DNA of 64,000 nucleotides from Streptomyces coelicoflavus. Its GTDB lineage: Bacteria; Actinomycetota; Actinomycetes; Streptomycetales; Streptomycetaceae. Shown here piece by piece: positions 25,045 through 33,850 of the stretch (the stretch's first letter is position 1; each line of letters starts with the position of its first letter). The DNA lies in the NCBI RefSeq assembly GCF_003112555.1, contig NZ_BEWB01000005.1, positions 558,001 to 622,000 on the forward strand, in the 5' to 3' direction. The notes under the pieces are model-generated. The model had not been told where the DNA came from and did not search any database. It saw nothing but the letters and a program-made list of their open reading frames with translations. A program made the position numbers and the translations under genes.

Positions 25045-28011
25045 CTACGACGAGCTGTGCTCCGGTGCGACCAGCCCCTGCCGGTGGGCGACCGCCACCG
25101 CCTCCGTGCGGCTCGCCGCGTCGAGCTTGGCGAGGATGTTGGACACGTGGACGCTCGCCGTCTTGGCGCTGATGAACAGCTCCTCGCCGATCCGCCGGTT
25201 GCTGTGGCCCAGGGCGAGCAGCCGCAGGACGTCCCGCTCGCGGGCGGTCAGCACGGCGGCGCCCGGCCCGGCCGGCGCCGTGCCCGTGAGGCGGCCGCGG
25301 CGGACGAGGTCGTCGAGCCGTTCGCGCAGCACCGTGGCGCCGAGCCGGTCGGCCTCCCCGCGTACCGCGTCGGCCTCCGCGGCCGCGTCCTCGCGGCGGC
25401 CGGCGGCCAGCAGGGCCTCGGCCAGCCGCAGCCGGCACCGCGCCCGTTCGTAGGCGTCGCCGTACGTGAAGGCGGCCACCGCCTTCTCCCAGGCCGCCGG
25501 GTCCGGAACGGGCCCGGCGACCCGGGACCACTCGGCCTCCGCGCGCGCCAGCCACGCCCGGCCCTCCGGGCCCTGCGGGGCGTCGTCGTAGCCGTGCGCC
25601 GCGGACCAGCGGGCGTCGGCCAGCAGTTCGGCCGCCGTGTCCGTCCAGCGGGCCACACCCGCCGCGTCCGAGGCGCGGCGCGACTCGGCCACGGCGTCGG
25701 CGACCGCGGACAGCGCGAGGGCGGCCAGCCGGAGGGTCACGGTGGGCCGCGTGCCCGCCTCGGTGAGCGCCTCCACGCTGGACCGCATCCACCGCACGGC
25801 GTCCTCCGGGTCCCCGCGCAGCGCCGCCGCGTCGGTCAGCACCACGGCCGCGACCATCCGCGCCATCCAGTCGAACGGCCCCTCCAGCAGGGCCGCGGCC
25901 CGGTCGGCCACACCGGAGTCGCCGCGCGCCAGCGCCACGTACAGCCCCGGCCCGAGGGCATGACCCTCCACGACCGGCCCCTGACCGGTGTCCTCCTCGG
26001 CGGACTCCCGCAGCACCTCGTCCCAGTGGCCCAGCGTGTACCGCACCAGCAGCCGCAGATACCGCATCTCCCGCGGGTACGGCGAGGACAGCAGCCCGGC
26101 GCGGCGGGCCCGGTCCAGCCCCTCCGACGCCCAGGGCAGGCACTCCTCCAGGTCGCCGGACTCGAAGCAGCCGATGGCGAGGTTGAACAGCGCCCGCAGC
26201 TCCACGGGCGCGTTGCCCGCCCGCCGCGCCAGCTCGCGAGCCTCGAGGAGCCGCTCCCGGCCCGCCGTGGTGGCGCGGTTGTGGCCCTCCAGGCTCGTCA
26301 GGGAGATCAGCAGATCGGCGCGGGCGTCGGTGACCTCCAACTCCTCGGCGACCCGCAGCGCCCGGCGGGCCACCCGCAGCGCCGTCTCGTTCTCCCCGAC
26401 CTGGCGGGCGGTCGTCACATGCGTGGCCGCCGCCCACACCCACGTCGACGAGGGCGGGTCGGCGGGGATCAGGGCCAGGGCCTCGCTGCTGTGGGCGTAC
26501 GCGGCCTCCAGGTCGTCGACGCTCAGGAGATTGCCGGCGAGGGTGTAGCGGACGCGGGCGGCCAGCTCCAGGTCGGCGTCCTGGCCGAGACCGGCCAGCG
26601 CGGACCGGGTGAGGGAGACCGCGCGGTGCAGCTCACCGGCGTGCACGGCGGCCGCCGAGGCACGCAGCGTGAGCGTCACCGCGTGCGGGCCCGCGGGCCG
26701 TGCGGACGCGTCGACCGCCGTCCACAGGTCCAGGGCCGCCTCGACGTGCCGCAGTTCCTCGGCGGGCGCGCCGACCCGCTGGGCGTGGTCGGCGGCCTCC
26801 AGGGAGGCGGCGAGCGCCTCGGGCAGGTCGTGGCTCTCGCGGTAGTGGTGGGCGCGCTCGGCCGCGCTGTCGGACCGGCGGTCGGGACCGGCGAGCAGCC
26901 GGGCGAACGCGCCGTGCAGCCGGGCCCGTTCACCGGGCAGCAGATCGGCGTAGACCGCCTCCCGGGCGAGCGCGTGCCGGAAGGAGTAGGTGTCCCCGTC
27001 GGCGGAGACCAGCAACTGCCGCTCCACCGCCTCGCGCAGCGCCGACTCCAGTTCCTCCTCGGGCAGCCCGACGGCGTCCCGCAGCAGGCCGTGTCCCACG
27101 CGGCGCCCGGCGACGGCGGCGGTGCGCAGCACCTGCTGGGCGGTCTCGGACAGCTGCTCGAACCGGATGAGCAGCACGTCGGCCAGCCCGCTGGGCACGC
27201 CCACGGCGGGCGCGTCCGTGGCCGCGACCAGTTCCTCGGCGTAGAAGGCGTTGCCCTCGGCCCGCTCCACGATCCGGTGCACGGTGGTGTCCGGCAACGG
27301 CCGCTGCCGCAGCGAGCGCACCAGCCGGGCCACGTCGGCGTCCGGCAGCGGCCGCAGCTCCAGCCGCTCCACACCGGGCAGCCGCACCAGCTCGGCCAGC
27401 AGCGGGCGCAGCGGATGGCGGCGGTGCAGGTCGTCCGCGCGGTACGAGGCGAACAGCGCGAGCCGGTGGCCGGGCGTCCCGCCCGCCGGCCGTTGCAGGA
27501 CCCCACGGCTGAGCAGGAACCTCAGCAGGTCCCGGGAGGACTGGTCGGCCCAGTGCAGGTCCTCCAGGACCAGCAGCAGCGGCGCGACGTCCGCCAGCTC
27601 GGTCAGGAGCGCGGCCACGCCCTCGAAGAGCCTGAGCCGCGAGGGCGCGGCGTCGGTCCCGTCGTCCGGGCCGCCGCCGAGCAGCCGGTCGGCGACCGGA
27701 TGCCCGGCCAGCACGGCGGCGAACCGCTCGTCGGCGGCCAGCACGCCCAGGATCTCGGTGAACGGCAGATACGGCAGGCCCACGTCGCCCAGGTCCACGC
27801 AGTGCCCCGTGAGCACGGTCGTCCCGGCCGCGGCGGCCCGCCCGGCGACCTCGTCCAGGGTCCGGGTCTTGCCGACGCCCGCGTCCCCGGCGACGAGCAC
27901 CGCACGGGCCTCGCCGGCGCGGGCGCGCTCCAGTACGCCGGTGAGACGCGCGAGTTCGTCCTCGCGGCCGACGAGCGGACTGGTGAGTGAGGTCTGCGGC
28001 ACGCCGCCCAT
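25045..28011 (-). CDS. Large ATP-binding LuxR-family regulator (LAL type)
   Basis: A 988-residue regulator with an N-terminal AAA/STAND ATPase (SPLVGREDELARL; Walker A AGDAGVGKT; Walker B LLLVLEDLHWAD), a long TPR-like helical middle and a C-terminal LuxR helix-turn-helix (LTARERDVLRLLALGHSNRR and FISAKTASVHVSNILAKL). Such proteins oligomerise on ligand and ATP binding and activate pathway genes. The target is unclear; the downstream AIM24 gene is a candidate. ATG at 28011. Confidence 0.9.
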   Translation of the reverse strand: MGGVPQTSLTSPLVGREDELARLTGVLERARAGEARAVLVAGDAGVGKTRTLDEVAGRAAAAGTTVLTGHCVDLGDVGLPYLPFTEILGVLAADERFAAVLAGHPVADRLLGGGPDDGTDAAPSRLRLFEGVAALLTELADVAPLLLVLEDLHWADQSSRDLLRFLLSRGVLQRPAGGTPGHRLALFASYRADDLHRRHPLRPLLAELVRLPGVERLELRPLPDADVARLVRSLRQRPLPDTTVHRIVERAEGNAFYAEELVAATDAPAVGVPSGLADVLLIRFEQLSETAQQVLRTAAVAGRRVGHGLLRDAVGLPEEELESALREAVERQLLVSADGDTYSFRHALAREAVYADLLPGERARLHGAFARLLAGPDRRSDSAAERAHHYRESHDLPEALAASLEAADHAQRVGAPAEELRHVEAALDLWTAVDASARPAGPHAVTLTLRASAAAVHAGELHRAVSLTRSALAGLGQDADLELAARVRYTLAGNLLSVDDLEAAYAHSSEALALIPADPPSSTWVWAAATHVTTARQVGENETALRVARRALRVAEELEVTDARADLLISLTSLEGHNRATTAGRERLLEARELARRAGNAPVELRALFNLAIGCFESGDLEECLPWASEGLDRARRAGLLSSPYPREMRYLRLLVRYTLGHWDEVLRESAEEDTGQGPVVEGHALGPGLYVALARGDSGVADRAAALLEGPFDWMARMVAAVVLTDAAALRGDPEDAVRWMRSSVEALTEAGTRPTVTLRLAALALSAVADAVAESRRASDAAGVARWTDTAAELLADARWSAAHGYDDAPQGPEGRAWLARAEAEWSRVAGPVPDPAAWEKAVAAFTYGDAYERARCRLRLAEALLAAGRREDAAAEADAVRGEADRLGATVLRERLDDLVRRGRLTGTAPAGPGAAVLTARERDVLRLLALGHSNRRIGEELFISAKTASVHVSNILAKLDAASRTEAVAVAHRQGLVAPEHSSS

Positions 28012-28076
28012 CCTGACACGCGGGCCGGACCACGGGCCTCCCGGTTTCGTGGCCCGGCCGCGGGCCCGCTGCCGGG

Positions 28077-28430
28077 TCAGCGGTGGAGGGTGGCCGCCCA
28101 GTTCGCCGGGACCCGGCCCGCCGGGCCCGGTGACGGCTGGTCGTCCGGGTGGCTGCCCGGCGGGGCGAGGTCCGGGCCCGACGCGCGGACCTCGTTGGCC
28201 GCGTAGTCCCAGTACCAGTCCTCGCCCGGCTCGTAGCTCTGCACCATCGGGTGCCCGGTGGACCGGTAGTGTCCGGTCGCGTGCTGTCCGGGGGAGCTGT
28301 CGCAGCACCCGACGTGGCCGCAGCTCGCGCAGCGCCGCAGGTGGAACCACCAGCCGCCGGCCGCGTCGCACTCGGCGCAGCCGGTGCCGCTCGGCGGGAC
28401 GGTGGGGTCGATTCCGGTGTCGCTGGTCAT
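28077..28430 (-). CDS. UBP-type zinc-finger protein
   Basis: A 117-residue protein dominated by a ZnF-UBP domain: CAECDAAGGWWFHLRRCASC, GHVGCCDSSPGQHATGHY and STGHPMVQSYEPGEDWYW, with the conserved Cys/His set complete. In eukaryotes the fold binds the ubiquitin C-terminus; in actinomycetes the partner is unknown. AGGAG precedes the ATG, which overlaps the histidine kinase stop by four bases (ATGA), so it is translated with that gene. Confidence 0.88.
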   Translation of the reverse strand: MTSDTGIDPTVPPSGTGCAECDAAGGWWFHLRRCASCGHVGCCDSSPGQHATGHYRSTGHPMVQSYEPGEDWYWDYAANEVRASGPDLAPPGSHPDDQPSPGPAGRVPANWAATLHR

Positions 28431-29725
28431 ACCGGCTCCTCGGTCGGATCGGTGAGGTCGGTCGGGTCGGTCGCCTCTCCGGGTTCGGCGGTGTCGGATT
28501 CCGTGGCGGTGAGCGGGAGGAGCACCTGGAAACGGGTGTCGCCCGGCTCGGACTCGACGTGGAGGCCGCCGTGGTGCTTGTCGACCACGATCCGCCAGGA
28601 GATGTCCAGGCCGAGCCCGGTGCCCTCGCCCACCGGCTTGGTGGTGAAGAACGGGTCGAAGATGCGCTCCCGGATCTCCGGGGCGACCCCGGTGCCGGTG
28701 TCGCGGAACTCCACCAGCAGCCGGTCGTGGTGCAGCGCCGTCCGCACGGTCAGCGTCCCCTCGCCGCCCGCGTCGTTCACCGCGGCGACGGCGTTGTCGA
28801 TCAGATTGGTCCACACCTGGTTCAGCTCCGCCGGGTACGCCGGGATCCCGGGCACCGTACGGTCGTACTCCTTGACGACCCCGATCCGCGGGCCGATCTT
28901 GCCGGAGAGCATCAGCAGGGTGCTGTCGAGCAGTTCGTGCACGTCGACCGTCCGGTAGGGCGCCCGGTCCAGCTGCGCGTACTGCTTGGCCGCGTCCACC
29001 AGGTGGGAGATGCGGGCGGTGGAGTCCGCGATCTCGTTCATCAGCAGCTCGGTCTCGACCGTGTAGTTGAGCCAGCCGACCGCTCCCGGCAGGATCTCCG
29101 CGTCCACGGCCGCCGCGACCTGCTCCAGCCACCCGGTGTCGAGACCGGCCTGCACGAAGGTCGGCGCGAGCTGCCAGCCGTGCTCGATGCCGTGGTCGGC
29201 CAGCCAGTCGCCGAGCTCGTCCTCCCGGTCGGCGGCCTCCAGCGGACTGAGCGAGGGCGCCTTGGCGACCCGCTCCGCCGTGCGCTCCTGGATCTCGACG
29301 AGCCCCGCCAGCGCGTCGCGGGAGAACGGGCCCTCGGCGATCACGGCGAGCTTGTGCCGCATCTTCGCCACCCGCTCCCGCAGCGTCGAGGTGGCCCGCA
29401 CCGCGGCCGCCGCCGGGTTGTTCAGCTCGTGTGTGAGACCGGCGGACAGCGACCCCGGCGCCAGCAGCCGCTCGCGCTGGCCGATGGTGCGCTGGGTGTT
29501 CTCCTCCGTCCAAGCCGCTCCGGGGTGAGCTTCCCGAACAGGAACATGGCGCCCATCTCTCGCGTGGCGAGTGGACGCCTCCCGCTCGCGGTGCAGCCGG
29601 CCTCCCGTGCTGCAGGTGGCAAACGGAAGTTTCCTCGAAGTCGCAACGCGGTCCGTTTGACCGAGTAGGCTGCATGCCGTGCGTTGCGAGAACCAAGCGC
29701 GTACATCGTGCTGATCGAGAGCCAA
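28427..29725 (-). CDS. Sensor histidine kinase with disrupted N-terminus
   Basis: From about 29510 to 28427 the sequence is a good histidine kinase: NTQRTIGQRERLLAPGS, H-box SAGLTHELNNPAAAA, N-box NQVWTNLIDNAVAAVN, G1 DTGTG, F-box FFTTKP and G2 GTGLGLDI. Upstream of that the frame (to a TTG at 29725) is not family sequence and has no ribosome binding site. In another frame, at 29512-29547, MFLFGKLTPERL survives, the usual N-terminus of these kinases, which normally continues into a cyclic-nucleotide-binding domain. That domain is deleted, so the gene may be non-functional or poorly translated. Confidence 0.7.
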   Translation of the reverse strand: MALDQHDVRAWFSQRTACSLLGQTDRVATSRKLPFATCSTGGRLHREREASTRHARDGRHVPVREAHPGAAWTEENTQRTIGQRERLLAPGSLSAGLTHELNNPAAAAVRATSTLRERVAKMRHKLAVIAEGPFSRDALAGLVEIQERTAERVAKAPSLSPLEAADREDELGDWLADHGIEHGWQLAPTFVQAGLDTGWLEQVAAAVDAEILPGAVGWLNYTVETELLMNEIADSTARISHLVDAAKQYAQLDRAPYRTVDVHELLDSTLLMLSGKIGPRIGVVKEYDRTVPGIPAYPAELNQVWTNLIDNAVAAVNDAGGEGTLTVRTALHHDRLLVEFRDTGTGVAPEIRERIFDPFFTTKPVGEGTGLGLDISWRIVVDKHHGGLHVESEPGDTRFQVLLPLTATESDTAEPGEATDPTDLTDPTEEPV

Positions 29726-29862
29726 GACAGCGCATGCCTTTCCTTGCTGTACAAAACCGGGCTGGTTTCAACCCGGCTGGTATTGATCGTGGAAGACCTG
29801 CCGGATCGCTGATCCACAGGCAGCGTGAGCCAGGAATCTCCCTGCTTCAGCCGGGCGAGGAT
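29548..29862. other. Lower-G+C insertion or recombination scar
   Basis: This segment separates the remnants of the kinase 5' end and the reductase 3' end, genes that usually abut. My count over 29641-29880 gives about 59% G+C, well below the surroundings. It contains an inverted repeat AAACC-GGGCT-GGTTT (29754-29768) and a nearby direct repeat of CCGGCTGGT type. No transposase, integrase or terminal inverted repeats are recognisable. Confidence 0.6.
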
Positions 29863-31504
29863 TCAAGACTGCTCCAGGTACGGTGGGCGGACATGCCCGC
29901 GTGGAGAACTCCGCGCGGGCGTCGCCCGCCACGAACACGCCCGGGACGCTGGTCTCCAGGTGGTACGGCGGCCGGTCCAGCTCCCAGTCGGCCGGCGGCC
30001 GCCCGTCGGGGGTCAGATCCGGCCCGGCGAGGATGAAGCCCCGCTCGTCGCGGAGCACGGTGCCGTCCAGCCAGTCGGTCAGCGGGGCCGCGCCGATGAA
30101 CACGAACAGCCACTGCGCGTCGACGAGTTCGGTGGCGCCGCCGACCGCGTCGCGCAGGGTGAGCCGCTCCAGGTGGCCGTCGCCGTGCGCGCTCTCGACG
30201 AGGGTGGAGCAGCGCACCCGGATGTTGGGCGTCTCCTCGATCTGCTGGATCAGGTAGTACGACATCGACGCCTCCAGGGAGCCGCCGCGTACCAGCAGCG
30301 TCACCGACTTGGCGCCCCGGGCCAGGTACATCGCCGCCTGCCCGGCCGAGTTGGCGCCGCCGACGATGTACACGTCGTGGCCCTGGCAGGAGGCCGCCTC
30401 GGTCAGCGCCGAGCCGTAGAACACCCCGCAGCCGGCCAGGTCCTCGGTGCCCGGCGCGGTCAGCTGCCGGTAGGACACGCCGGTCGCCAGGATGACGCTG
30501 TGCGCGGCGATCGCCGAGCCGTCCGAGAACCGGACCACCCGCGCCGCGCCGTTCGCCTCCAGGCCCGTCACCTCGCGCGCGGTGAGGATCTCGGCGCCGA
30601 ACTTCGCCGCCTGCCGCCGGGCCCGCTCGGTGAGCTGGCCGCCGGAGACGCCGTCGGGGAAGCCCAGGTAGTTCTCGATGCGCGAGCTCTGCCCGGCCTG
30701 GCCCCCGGTCGCCGACCGCTCCACCAGTACCGTGCGCAGCCCTTCCGACGCCCCGTACACGGCCGCGCCCAGTCCGGCCGGACCGCCGCCGATCACCACC
30801 AGGTCGTAGAAGTCGGCCGTCGGCGTGGTCGCCAGACCCACCCGGGCCGCCAGCTCGGGCGCCTCCGGCTCCACCAGCGGGGTCCCGTCCGGCGTGACCA
30901 CCACCGGCAGGCGCTGCCCGTCCTGCCCGGCCGCCGACAGCAGCCGCCGCCCCTCCGGCTCGTCGGCGGAGTACCAGCGGTACGGCACCTGGTTGCGGGC
31001 CAGGAACTCCCGGACCTCCGAGGACCGCGCCGACCAGCGGTGCCCGACGACCTTGGTGCTGGGCACCGGCCGGTGGTCGCCGGTGCGCCAGGCCTGGAGC
31101 AGGTCGTCCAGGACCGGGTAGAGCTTCTCCTCGGGCGGGTCCCAGGGCTTGAGCAGGTAGTGGTCCAGGTCGACGACGTTGATCGCGTCGATCGCCGCGT
31201 TGGTGTCCGCGTACGCCGTCAGCAGCACCCGCCGGGCGCCCGGGTACACGTCCAGGGCCTGTTCGAGGAACTCGATGCCGTTCATCTGCGGCATCCGGTA
31301 GTCGGCGAGGATGACGGCCACCAGGTCGCCGCGCAGCTTCAGTTCACGCAGCGCGTCGAGCGCCGACTCGCCGGACTCCGCGCGCACGATCCGGTACGTG
31401 GCGCCGTAGCGCCGCCGCAGGTCGCGGGCGACGGCGCGGGAGACCCCCGGATCGTCGTCCACGGTCATGATGACGGTCCGTGTCTCCCCGTCGGCCTGTG
31501 CCAT
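29768..31504 (-). CDS. Response-regulator receiver fused to thioredoxin-reductase-like flavoprotein, altered C-terminus
   Basis: About 578 residues. Residues 10-130 are a receiver (MTVDDDPGV, phospho-Asp in ILADYRMPQMNG, Lys in LLKPW). A short thioredoxin-like linker follows (VPYRWYSADEPEGRRLL). From about residue 230 there is a TrxB-like FAD/NAD(P) domain (VVIGGGPAGLGAAVYGASEG, VYIVGGANSAGQAA, GVFVAGD). The CxxC of true thioredoxin reductases is absent, as expected for this fused family. After GDARAE the usual C-terminus is lost; a frameshifted remnant of HRYLEQS lies at 29867-29885. GGGGGAC precedes the ATG at 31504. Confidence 0.82.
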   Translation of the reverse strand: MAQADGETRTVIMTVDDDPGVSRAVARDLRRRYGATYRIVRAESGESALDALRELKLRGDLVAVILADYRMPQMNGIEFLEQALDVYPGARRVLLTAYADTNAAIDAINVVDLDHYLLKPWDPPEEKLYPVLDDLLQAWRTGDHRPVPSTKVVGHRWSARSSEVREFLARNQVPYRWYSADEPEGRRLLSAAGQDGQRLPVVVTPDGTPLVEPEAPELAARVGLATTPTADFYDLVVIGGGPAGLGAAVYGASEGLRTVLVERSATGGQAGQSSRIENYLGFPDGVSGGQLTERARRQAAKFGAEILTAREVTGLEANGAARVVRFSDGSAIAAHSVILATGVSYRQLTAPGTEDLAGCGVFYGSALTEAASCQGHDVYIVGGANSAGQAAMYLARGAKSVTLLVRGGSLEASMSYYLIQQIEETPNIRVRCSTLVESAHGDGHLERLTLRDAVGGATELVDAQWLFVFIGAAPLTDWLDGTVLRDERGFILAGPDLTPDGRPPADWELDRPPYHLETSVPGVFVAGDARAEFSTRACPPTVPGAVLNPRPAEAGRFLAHAACGSAIRQVFHDQYQPG

Positions 31505-31713
31505 ACGTCCCCCACGTCGAGAGGCCGGGTTCACGGCACGGCGTCCCCGTCACCGCACCGGCCTCCAGCCCATCGTATGTTCGATCGCCGCGCCCCGCTC
31601 AGGCAGCGGAAGGGCGCCGGGGGCCCGCCCGGTCCCCCTGCGTGGTGACGGGGACGGCTTGGGGAAGACTGGGCGCCATGAACGACGTGACCGCGACACA
31701 GGGAGGGACCCGC

Positions 31714-32586
31714 ATGACGCGCCCGATCACGGCCGGCCTGGACGGTTCGGAGGAGAGCCTGGCCGCACTGGCCTGGGCGGCGAGGGAGGCGGTCCGCCGC
31801 GATGCCCCGCTGCACGTCGTGCACGCCTGGCGGTTCCAGGACCGGGGCGTGGCCGGCACGGTGACCCGGGAGACCCAGGAGGGGTGGGCGCGGGACGCCC
31901 TCGCCTCGGCGGTCGGCACCGTCACCGAGCGCCATCCCGGCCTCACGGTCACCACCGACCTGCGCGAGGGCGACGCCGTAGCGGCCCTGCTCGCCGCCGC
32001 GGGCGAGGCCGAGACGCTGGTCCTCGGCTCGCGCGGCCACGGACCGGTCGTCGGCTTCCTGCTCGGCTCGGTCGGTCAGCAGGTGATCGCCGAGGCGACC
32101 CGGCCGGTCGTCCTCGTGCGCGCCGGTGACGAGGCCGCCGCCGAGGCCGCGGGCCGCGAGGTCGTCGTGGGCCAGCAGGGCGAGCCCGAGGACAGTGCCG
32201 ACGTCGTCGGGGCCGCGTTCGAGGCGGCCGCCGCCCGGGGCGCCGCCGTGCGGGCCGTACGCGCCTGGACCCTGCCGACGGTGTTCACCTACAGCCCCGG
32301 CTCCATGGCGCTCGCCGACGAGGCCGGCGGCCTGGAGCAGTACGAGCACAAGGCGCTCGGCGAGGCCCTCGCACCCTGGCGCGAACGCTTCCCCGACGTT
32401 CCGGTGGTCGAGCACGTGGAGATGGGCAGCGCCGGCCAGGTGCTGCTGTCGGCGTCCGCGAACGCCCAGTTGGTGGTCGTCGGCCGCCGCGCCCGCCGCA
32501 GCGCCGTCGGCGCCCGGATCGGCTCGGTGGCCCACGGCGTGCTGCACCACGCGGAGTGCCCGGTGGCGGTCGTCCCGCACACGTGA
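31714..32586 (+). CDS. Tandem universal stress protein (UspA)
   Basis: A 290-residue protein of two UspA domains: residues 1-143 (ITAGLDGSEESLAALAWAA, ending VLGSRGHGPVVGFLLGSVGQ) and 155-290 (ending VVVGRRARRSAVGARIGSVA). The G-2x-G-9x-G nucleotide-binding pattern is present in both. Cytoplasmic, stress or starvation-related, ATP binding likely. The ATG at 31714 follows GGGAGGG at six bases; ATG 31678 is less well supported. Confidence 0.9.
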   Translation: MTRPITAGLDGSEESLAALAWAAREAVRRDAPLHVVHAWRFQDRGVAGTVTRETQEGWARDALASAVGTVTERHPGLTVTTDLREGDAVAALLAAAGEAETLVLGSRGHGPVVGFLLGSVGQQVIAEATRPVVLVRAGDEAAAEAAGREVVVGQQGEPEDSADVVGAAFEAAAARGAAVRAVRAWTLPTVFTYSPGSMALADEAGGLEQYEHKALGEALAPWRERFPDVPVVEHVEMGSAGQVLLSASANAQLVVVGRRARRSAVGARIGSVAHGVLHHAECPVAVVPHT

Positions 32587-32608
32587 GGCGCGCGGTGGGG
32601 GCCGCCGC

Positions 32609-33841
32609 TCAGTCCGCCGTGGGCCGCAGCGTCTCCCGTACCCCGGGCAGGATGTTGACGAGGTAGTCCTCGACCGCCGTGTCCAGGCCGATGTCGTGCT
32701 GGGCCCGCTCGGACAGGTACCAGCGGTGCTCCAGCAGCTCGTGGTAGATCTCCGCCGGGTCCATCGCGCCGCGCAGCTCCAGCGGCACGGCGCGCACGGT
32801 GGGCCGGAAGACCTCGCGCACCCAGCGGTGGGCGAGGACCTCCGGGCGGGCGCCGAGGGGGTCGCCCGGGGCGTAGTCGTCCTGGGTGGCCATCCAGCTC
32901 TCCAGGTCGTTGAGCAGCCGCCTGGCCTGGTTCTCCTCGGCGTCCAGCCCGGTCAGGCGCAGCAGCTGGCGCTGGTGGTGACCGGCGTCGACGACCTTGG
33001 GCACGAAGGTGACCGCGTCGCCGTTGGAGGCGTGCTCGATCTGCATCTCGGCCACGTCGAAGCCGAGGTCGTTCAGACGCCGGATGCGGCGCTCGATGTA
33101 GTGGTACTTGCCCGCCGGATACACGGAGGTACGGGTCAGCTCCTGCCACAGGCTCCGGTAGCGGGCGCAGATCTCGGTGCCGAAGTCGACCGGGTCGACG
33201 GAGGGGTGCAGGGCCCCGGAGGCCTCCAGGTCGAGCAGTTCGCCACTGATGTTGACCCGGGCCAGGTCGAGGTCGTAGTCGCGCTGCCCGGGGCTCAGCC
33301 GCGGGTGCAGCTCGCCGGTCTCGGCGTCGACCAGGTAGGCGGCGTAGGCGCCCGCGTCGCGCCGGAAGAGCGTGTTGGACAGCGAGCAGTCGCCCCACGC
33401 GAACCCGGCCAGGTGCAGCCGCACCAGCAGTACCGCGAGGGCGTCCATCAGGCGGTGCATGGTCGCGGGGCGCAGCGTCGTCTCGAACATCGACCGGTAC
33501 GGCTGCGACCCGCCCAGGTGCCGCGTGACCAGCACCGGCTCCAGCGCGGCCCCGGCGGCGTCCGTGCGGCCGGTGATCACGGCCAGCGCGTCCACCGCCG
33601 GGATCGCGAGCCGGTCCAGGTCGCGCAGCAGCTGGTACTCGCGCAGCGCCGGCCGCTCGGCCAGCTCCTTGACCGCGATCACCTCGTCCCCGGCGCGCGC
33701 GTAGCGGACCACGTGCCGGGAGATGCCGCGGGGCAGGGGCACGAGGTACTCCTCGGGCCACTGCTCCAGCGGCAGCTGCCAGGGCAGTTCGAGAAGGAGC
33801 GCGGGATGCTCCGGATTGGTGGCGCTGATCTGCAAGGCCAT
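32609..33841 (-). CDS. DUF4032 kinase-like protein
   Basis: A 410-residue protein with a protein-kinase-like core (AVKELAERPALREYQLL for the Lys/Glu region, FAWGDCSLSNTLF as the catalytic loop with Asp and Asn, YLVDAETGEL in place of DFG) followed by the DUF4032 C-terminal domain. Resembles the LPS-kinase InaA/RIO-like group, but the substrate is unknown. It lies nine bp downstream of a metallo-beta-lactamase gene on the same strand and probably shares its transcript. Confidence 0.82.
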   Translation of the reverse strand: MALQISATNPEHPALLLELPWQLPLEQWPEEYLVPLPRGISRHVVRYARAGDEVIAVKELAERPALREYQLLRDLDRLAIPAVDALAVITGRTDAAGAALEPVLVTRHLGGSQPYRSMFETTLRPATMHRLMDALAVLLVRLHLAGFAWGDCSLSNTLFRRDAGAYAAYLVDAETGELHPRLSPGQRDYDLDLARVNISGELLDLEASGALHPSVDPVDFGTEICARYRSLWQELTRTSVYPAGKYHYIERRIRRLNDLGFDVAEMQIEHASNGDAVTFVPKVVDAGHHQRQLLRLTGLDAEENQARRLLNDLESWMATQDDYAPGDPLGARPEVLAHRWVREVFRPTVRAVPLELRGAMDPAEIYHELLEHRWYLSERAQHDIGLDTAVEDYLVNILPGVRETLRPTAD

Positions 33842-33850
33842 GCCCCGACT

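Noticed and set aside
25057..27990. A 977-codon plus-strand open frame opposite the LuxR-type regulator
   Set aside because: Composition is Gly/Arg/Gln/Pro-rich without domains. The minus strand holds ATPase and helix-turn-helix motifs.
30350..30480. Absence of the CxxC redox motif in the thioredoxin-reductase-like fusion as a mutation
   Set aside because: The fused response-regulator family normally lacks this motif, so it is not strain-specific damage.
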